Assembly: GCA_029204225.1 (NCBI GenBank)
Contig: CM055095.1
Coordinates: 10,122,510-10,181,252 of the forward strand
Reading direction: 5' to 3'
DNA: 58,743 nt
From: Diphasiastrum complanatum
Taxonomy: Eukaryota > Streptophyta > Lycopodiopsida > Lycopodiales > Lycopodiaceae
Position numbers and translations under genes: made by a program. Shown here piece after piece: positions 52,005-58,743 of this stretch; positions within the stretch are counted from its first letter, which is position 1; the number at the start of each line of letters is the position of its first letter. The notes under the pieces were generated by a model. It saw nothing but the letters and a program-made list of their open reading frames with translations. It ran no database searches and had not been told where the DNA came from.

Positions 52005-54305
52005 CATGGTATCAGAGCCAATACCAGACATGAGCTAGAAATCATGCTAGGATCATAGATTTTGATGCAATTTAAGCATTGATTGCTATCTGGACATAAA
52101 CTATGATTAGCACCTTCAACTTTTGATGTAATTAAGTGAAGAGGAATCGAATGGGATTTGATTTACAGGTGTATTAGTTTTAAAAACTGAGTTGAGGTCA
52201 TCTCTGACAAAAAATTAGAATGTTCACACATGTGGAGAACCACAAATTCAGTGTAAATAATCTTTTCAAAGTTTTGTGTTACCACATAGACCAAATGGAG
52301 AGTGAAAATCACGATCTACCTCTACAATCTAAGGCTAGATCGCAATCTAGAATGCTATTGATCAAAGCAAGATTATTTTCACACATGTGGGGAAAGTACA
52401 AAAGCAATGAATGTATGAAAAATACTTCAAACTGAGAGAGAATCGCAATTCAAGCTTACAATTCCAAGATCCAAAGTGACAAAATAATAGCATCTATGCT
52501 TGAGTCATCATAAAAAATTGTGAGAGACTCACATATATTTATAGTGGATGTAATAGCTCGTGGTAGTACTAGCCTCCAATCACCATTTTACACTTCTAAG
52601 TGTAGTATCTAACAAAATATTGACACCTATCACTATGCATGTTGAGATATGCACCTACTTCTACCACCTTTCTACAAGTGTCATATTTTCAACTACAAAT
52701 GTACAAATCTACTTGCATGTGTCCATAACAACTTTTTTTGCATGCCTTGCGTGACACATTGGAAAACTAGGACATTGTGCATGTGTAGTACCTCGAGTTT
52801 CCACTAGCCCAAATTTGGCCATTTCATGATCTAAATCTACATGCATGTTACATATGACAAACTAGACTTAATGCATGTGTAATGGCTTGAGTTTCTACTA
52901 TGACATTATTGGCATTTGCAAGTTGTAACACTACATGCATGTTATAAATCTTCATCAACCCCAAAAGTCAAGATAGATCTGGCTTTTTGATTTTTAACAC
53001 TCCTAAAAAGTTATCAATATTGACTTGAACATTGACCTTGAAATTAATACAAGGTTGGTTCTATGCTTGATGAAGAACTTTTTGTGTGTGGATTTTTTGG
53101 TTTGCATATGAAGTAAAGATCATCCAAGGGATCCATCATTGTTTGCATATTCTGGCTCTTCAGAATCTGTTGGCTTTTGTTTCTTTCTCGTTCTGGTTCT
53201 TTTTCTTGTTCTGAATAGTTTCAAGGTTGGTTCTGCCTATTATTAGGCTTCTTGGGCATTTTCTGGATGTTTTTTTGTTATTGCAATGCCGATAATCAGG
53301 TAGAAGGGACTGATTAACGTTTTAGTCTTCTTGTCCTGCTTGTCAGAGGACACTCAGGTTTGTCACTCTTGCACGGAAGCACATGCATAAACGACCACAA
53401 TCAATCAAGCATGCAGGCCAAAATGTTCAACCATAAAATCAGCATGCAGAACCGTTGAACAATGATTGAAATTCTACTCTAAATGAGTTACAATCATATC
53501 CTAAACATTTAACACTTGCATAAATCCACAAAACGAGAAACAAGAAACTATTCTACAGCATCTTAGAAGTCCAAGAATCAAAAAACCAACCAGTCTTTTG
53601 ATTCTTGGACATCCCAAGAATATCAAGAACAAGGTTGTAAGGGGATATGCAAGAATTACAGCACAAACCCAGCCTATTTAGTTTACCTGAATGCTAGTTC
53701 CTACATTAATCCACAAACAAGAAATGAAATCTAATCCACTCTACTATCCACAACCACCCACAAAGGAGGGAAGGGCAAGATCATGTATGCATCACTCAAG
53801 AACAAGCATGATCAAGGAGCTCAATGGATGCACCAAAACTCGTGGAGGCTCTTCTCAATTCAGCATGGAGTAGGTACATTTCACAAAAGCTCCTCTTCTC
53901 AAAGAGGGAGTCTCTTAAATAAGCAAGAGATCTTCTTAGGTGGCATCCTAGTGGCATTTCCACATTTCACAAATTACAAGTGGAATAATGCTCTCCACTA
54001 GAGGTCACCATCAAAAGGTGGCTCACTCTACTTTTTTTAAGAGAGGTCTACTTGCATTATTACTTTGCCTAGAAATACTAGTTCCTACATGGTCATTCCA
54101 TCTTCCGGGATTCACCACGAGGCTTACACGGTTCTTGCTTGTCATTCCTAACTAGTACTTCTTGGCTCTCATACTTGGTTCTCAGTCTATGTTTGTCTCG
54201 TCTTCTTAGAGACCTCCTCGGTCTAAGGTGAGAGGTGCTCTTGAGTTGCTCTGGTCAAGTATCTTGGGGATTCGTCAGAATCAGCCAACAATCATAGCAG
54301 CATCC
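52005..54305. other. No recognisable gene; Copia LTR remnant
   Basis: It opens with a primer-site-like TGGTATCAGAGCC at about 52007. Around 52960-53020, read on the minus strand, TTTTTAGGAG is followed by TGTTAAAAATC and then TATCTTGACTTTTGGGG, which resembles the polypurine tract and 3' LTR start of the Copia element at 14141. The rest is unassigned. Confidence 0.4.
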
Positions 54306-54863
54306 TTACCATAACCATGATAAGATTTCTTTGGTAGAAATCTCTTGCCAATTCCACCAATTTGCCACTATTTCAATATGCTTTCTCCATGCTTGATGTT
54401 TATCTTGGATTTGGAACTTCCATTTGCATGAAGATAGCTGCATCATAAGAGTAGACAATCGAGGGTTCCATGCCTCACAATGATCAAAAAGATCATAGAG
54501 TTCAAGATCATAAGACGAGCAAAGATATTGATCATCAAGATTAAGCATTCTAGCTTGACTAGTCCACATACTATGAGCTTTATCCATTATGGATCTAATC
54601 TTGAAATCAAATTCTAACTTGATCTCTTTGAGGCTTAATACTTTCTCAAGGGTGTAAGTGTCCTCTTTGGATGCTTCACTTAACCTCAAGAGAAGTTTAC
54701 ATAATGCCTCAAAACATGAAAGGATGTGATTTTCAATATGTTTGAGCTTGTTCTCATTCTTGCTCTTACTATATCCAAGAGCATACAATTTATGATACAA
54801 TATCTTTCTTTTAAAATGATTTGGAAACATATCTAAGTCAACAATGACAAGAAATATGTCCAT
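54306..54863 (-). other. Unidentified ORF of 185 codons
   Basis: A single open frame, hydrophilic with alternating Leu/Lys/Glu stretches, Trp-rich near its end (..WRKHIEIVANWWNWQEIS..). I recognise no domain. It may be a fragment of a retroelement or host gene; neither neighbour helps. The 54864-55468 stretch beyond it shows only broken coding-like pieces. Confidence 0.25.
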
Positions 54864-55468
54864 ACAATAGGCATCATCTAAAAAAAAATTCCCTTACTTG
54901 AAAAAATTTCAATAAAGCAAGATTGTTCATCAACAAATGGAAGAGAAACATAAGTGTAAAAGTTAGAGTGGATGCCACCTAAAACTTGTCTCTCTTTACC
55001 ATGAAAAAAGTACCACAAGGACTCGGCCTTGTATCTTTAAAATCCCCTTGAATACACTTGTTGAGGATACTCCTCCTCAAACCTCGACCCCATCATAATT
55101 TGACTATCTTCAATAGAAATGATTTGAGATGCATCATAAGATGCAAGATCTCGACCTCTTCCAAGGTTGAAGGTAGATCTTCATAAACAATAAAATATCC
55201 ATTCTCAAACACTTTTGAGATAGAGAGTATAAAGGCTTTATAGGCCTTGGTGGATAAGCATCCAACCATGATCCATGAACTTGGATCGCCTTCCTTCCTT
55301 GCTTCCAAGAGAACATATGCAAAGCAATAAAAAATGTACTAAGGTAAACCAACTTAGGCTTATAGTTGAACAAAACTCCATATGGTGTGTTTCTTCCAAT
55401 AGCTCCATAACTCCACAAAGCTTTGAATAATGGGAAATAATCATGCACCATAAAACTTGAAGAAACAA

Positions 55469-57140
55469 GAAGCCAACCTGGCGCCACGCCAGACTCGGAC
55501 AGCCATAAACAGGTAACTTCCATCCAAGCAAGCCATCCAACTCAGCCCACAGGTTAGAGCCCGTTCCCCATTCACGTTCATGCAAGGAACACTCAGAACC
55601 ACAAGCCACGACAGATATGGAGACAACCAGTTCCTGGACCAAATGGTCCCGACAGCATACCGCTGGCGCCACAGACCGAATGGTCCCGACGGCATACCGC
55701 TGGCGTCCCGGGATACGACCCTCAACTATGTGCCAACTTAAAAATTCTGAAGCGGCCTTACAACTGGCGCTTTTACCGAACACTGAAACCCAGAAGGTAA
55801 TCAGAGTCAGTTTGAGAAAAATCCCACTTTATTGATAAATCTGAGAAGGTTACATTTCAAGTGTGTGACCGACCCTAGTCACCGGGGCGCTAGCATGCCA
55901 AGGCGAGAGCAACGACAACATTCCAGCAAGGGAGGCTGAGACTTGGTTGGAGCTCGCCCTGAGTCGCAACCCGCACTCCCCTATAGTATTGGTGGGATTC
56001 GGCACCCCCCCTCATACCAAGCACTCTACCAAGGCTGGTAAAGCACGTTTTTCTCTCTCTAGAAAGTCATTTTCTCTCTCTAGATTTTATTGATCCCCAG
56101 GCTTCCTTTAATCATGCCTAGATCGTGTGAGGTGATTGCACATCGATCTGAGCTCTCTGGACTTCGCTAGAACCGATCAAAGATTTTCAGCCATAGGAAG
56201 TTGGCGCCCGCTGGATTCTGGTCACAGTGGCGCCGGGAGCGGCAGGGGTGCTGCTGGCGCCGGAAGTCAAGCTTATAAAGGTAGCTTTACAACATCCACC
56301 CCACCTTTATAAAATCGGATGTCCTCATCAGATGTCAGATTAAAGTAAAGGTGTCTCTCAATTAAAATAACTGTACATTTAGGCTACTTGGCACAGTACT
56401 CAATTTACTGGCCACTTTTTATTAACATTGAAGCTGGCACACCACAAGTCGGAGGCTCAGCTCTTTGTACTGAAAAATTACATAACTTAAAATATCTCTT
56501 AGCGTAAATTTTATATCGCTTTCGTAAGACCCAAGAACCTATTAACTAGTGACACAGGCCTTTCTTTGAAATGTTCTTTGACAGAGGCCTTTCTACGAAC
56601 TATCTCTTCGCGTTTGTTTGAAGCACCATGTCCGTCGCGCAAAACTTGACTTTCACAATTCCATCACTGGCCAGTTGCCTCACAATCAAAACAAGAAGTG
56701 TACATCGAGCTTGGCTTCAAGTAGCTCTCTTTGAATCACACACATGCACCCAGAGTTTGCACTAGTTCGATCTCAACACGAACCGTCCCTTAGCGTCCGT
56801 TCGAAATACCAAGTCTCTCATGCAAGACTCAACTTTCACAGTTCCTTCATTGATCAGCTACCTTACATGTAACACAAGCCTGCGTACTCATATGTTTCCT
56901 CATCATTGTTGGTCCAGAGAAAGCCTATAACAAGCTTACCTTTTCCACAACAAAAACTTGTCAACTTATTAGGTCCAAAGTTCGCCAGTCTCCTCGTGTG
57001 AGTATGCTAGGTCACCTTGAATTTGCCCCCGTTTTGATCAACTTTCATTCAAAATTTGCCCCAAGAGAGAGGTGTGTGTGATAGTTCCCCTCCACTTATA
57101 AAATCAGAACCACAAGCCACGACAGATATGGAGACAACCA
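55469..57140 (-). mobile_element. Family B copy B6: truncated 3' LTR and internal piece
   Basis: A partial LTR (55469-56294, lacking its last 370 bp or so) is followed on the plus side by the polypurine tract and internal sequence equal to B1. A deletion near 56590 joins internal segments. At 57104-57106 the internal sequence is joined through a shared CAG to 36 bases from the middle of a B LTR (57104-57140), after which gene-like sequence begins. Confidence 0.88.
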
Positions 57141-57905
57141 TTGTGATAAGAGCATTTGACAAGAAGGTTTTCCTATACATTCTAGAGAATGGGTTCATGA
57201 AGATCCGTCTTTGTGAGCATGCCATACTTCAAAATTTCTTCGATGATGCCTTAAAGACGATTGTAAGTTCAATCTCTTTTTTGGAATTTAACAAAATTTG
57301 AGAATTGGTTTTCTCTTAATTTAACAAAATTCTTGTTGACCTTCGTGACTGTCCCCGACAGTAGCAGATTTTGATATTCAATGTATAGATACCTATAAAT
57401 TTTTTTGTTTTAGGCAGAATTCACAAACTGCAAGCCAAAAGGGAGCTCTCCATTGAGTATCCTCATGTATAGTCTTTTAGACAAGTTAGTGCGATCATTT
57501 TTGTTGAGTTGACAATTGAGGAGGCCAAGCTCCTTGCCAACATCGACCAAGATTACAGATTGAAGATGACCATTATACAACAAGTCATATTTTCTCAGAA
57601 GGAGTACCTTAGGCTTCACAAAGAAGGGAATAAAACAAACATACAACTGAAATGCCTTTGTGCACAAGAGATGAGACTATCATTTGATGAAAATAATCCA
57701 ACCTCCTCACTCGTAAAATATGACAATTTTTTCCAGTTGGCCTTTCAAAAAGGGCAGGTAATTTCCTATTCATTTTTTTTGTTATTTCATTTTCTTAATT
57801 AAAATAAAATTCTTTAACAAAAAATTTTGTTTCAGATTTGGAAACTTGTAGATAAAGTTTTTGACAAATGAGAGATATTTGAAATAAAGGGACAGCTTCC
57901 AAAAG
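57141..57905 (+). pseudogene. Unidentified gene fragment with apparent introns
   Basis: The first exon-like part (..FDKKVFLYILENGFMKIRLCEHAI.., to about 57263) ends at GTAAGT. The second (about 57414-57756) follows TTTTAGGCAG and encodes REL.IEYPHV, a TAG, SFRQV.AIIFVELT..EAKLL and further residues to AFQKGQ, then GTAATT. The third starts after TTTCAG at 57836. The second part matches the fragment at 6038-6241. The in-frame TAG suggests decay. Family unknown; family B LTR sequence abuts its 5' end. Confidence 0.5.
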
Positions 57906-58743
57906 GGTAATCCTCAACAAAAAAAAAAATGCACACAACCCACTCTTGCCTCCATCCCCCAAGATATGGGGATATCAGAGTGAAAGAACATGCAAGGCAT
58001 CCCGGTCTATTTTCTCCTAATATTTAAACCAGGGATATGCGTACAAGATGTCCATTTTGTTTTAATTTGGTCATTTTATGAATTCTTTCGTATGAATTGG
58101 ATGTTGTGCTCAAAATTCGACTGTGCAAGTCAAAAATATTATTATTGTTTCTAATATTTAAATCCAGGATCATGTGTCTCAGTTGTCAGTTTAGGCTTCA
58201 TTTAGTGACTTTTTCTGTTCTTTAGTTTGAGCTGAGTTGGATGCTCTGCTGCGGTTTCGAGATTGGCAATTCAGAGATTTGTTATTGCAGGTTCTGTTTT
58301 CATTTAGTCATTTTGTGAATATGCACTGAAGTTCATAAGTTTTCTTACACGATGGAAGTATGATAGACGACTGGCGGTAATATAAAAGTTGCTTATGGCA
58401 TCCAACATTCTGCATCAAAGATCTTCGTAATTGTTTTGTCCATTGACAAATGAGGAGTGAAACATGTTAAAGATGGCACAAGAGAGACATGAACAGTAAA
58501 CCAAACTCCGAAACTACACAGAGCTTCAACTCTGCAACAGAAAATCAAAAAATAAACTTACCCAGACACACACTCAATTGGCACACACAAAGCTTCAAAC
58601 TCAGAAGCAAGATATGAAAATAAGGCATCAAAGAAATGTTTACCTATGAAGCTATTTTGTGATAGAAGTTTGTTTAAGGCTTCTAACTCTAGCATACGTT
58701 TTTCTTACAACGTTGCAAGTTGTCTCATATACCTGCTATCTGT
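57906..58743. other. No recognisable gene
   Basis: AT-rich sequence with two loosely similar blocks around TTTCT..TAATATTTAAA (near 58011 and 58150). It is possibly further intron of the gene-like sequence before it. Confidence 0.4.

Overview
The window looks like nuclear DNA of a land plant with a large, repeat-rich genome. Huge introns, degenerate chromoviruses, an RLE-type LINE and a nuclear gene for a plastid nucleoid protein fit a fern-like or gymnosperm-like genome better than a compact angiosperm one. That taxonomic call is inference.

The one intact host gene found is PTAC16 (plastid transcriptionally active chromosome protein 16), on the minus strand. Five exons join in frame with canonical GT/AG borders into a 598-residue protein. 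Exon 1 is 47880..47209; exons 2 to 5 lie in 13323..11647. Between them is a single intron of 33,885 bp (47208..13324) that holds most of the transposable elements in the window.

Layout: 1-7663 carries SINE and LINE fragments, a palindrome cluster, a degenerate Copia element and AT-rich DNA. 7669-9171 is a miniature LTR element (family A) with a perfect 5-bp target duplication. 9177-11646 holds gene and repeat fragments, including a short tRNA-related SINE with 15-bp target duplications. 11647-13323 is PTAC16 exons 5 to 2. Within intron 1, from low to high coordinates, are: a Copia remnant (13.7-15.4 kb); the 3' half of a LINE with a restriction-like endonuclease (16.4-17.6 kb); a chromovirus G1 whose gag-protease block is inverted (17.6-24.2 kb); a non-coding LTR family B interrupted by a gag-only LTR element of family A (24.8-33.5 kb); a captured AIR9-like fragment; a second B copy; a young Gypsy element C lacking its RT core (37.4-42.8 kb); a solo B LTR; and a chimera of BTB/BACK, mitochondrial ATP synthase delta' and unknown sequence (44.1-45.6 kb). 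After exon 1 come the PTAC16 upstream region, a degenerate Gypsy integrase, more B copies and unidentified gene-like sequence to the end.

Families A and B share LTR ends, an LTR core, the tRNA-iMet primer site and an unusual 5' leader built of repeated short hairpins (21 counted in five copies). A encodes Gag and protease only, and B encodes nothing obvious, so both must depend on enzymes supplied elsewhere. Host-gene fragments without introns lie against B sequence, which suggests RNA-level gene capture. Several nonsense codons in the Gypsy elements are CAG to TAG changes, as expected from deamination of CHG-methylated cytosine in silenced plant transposons.
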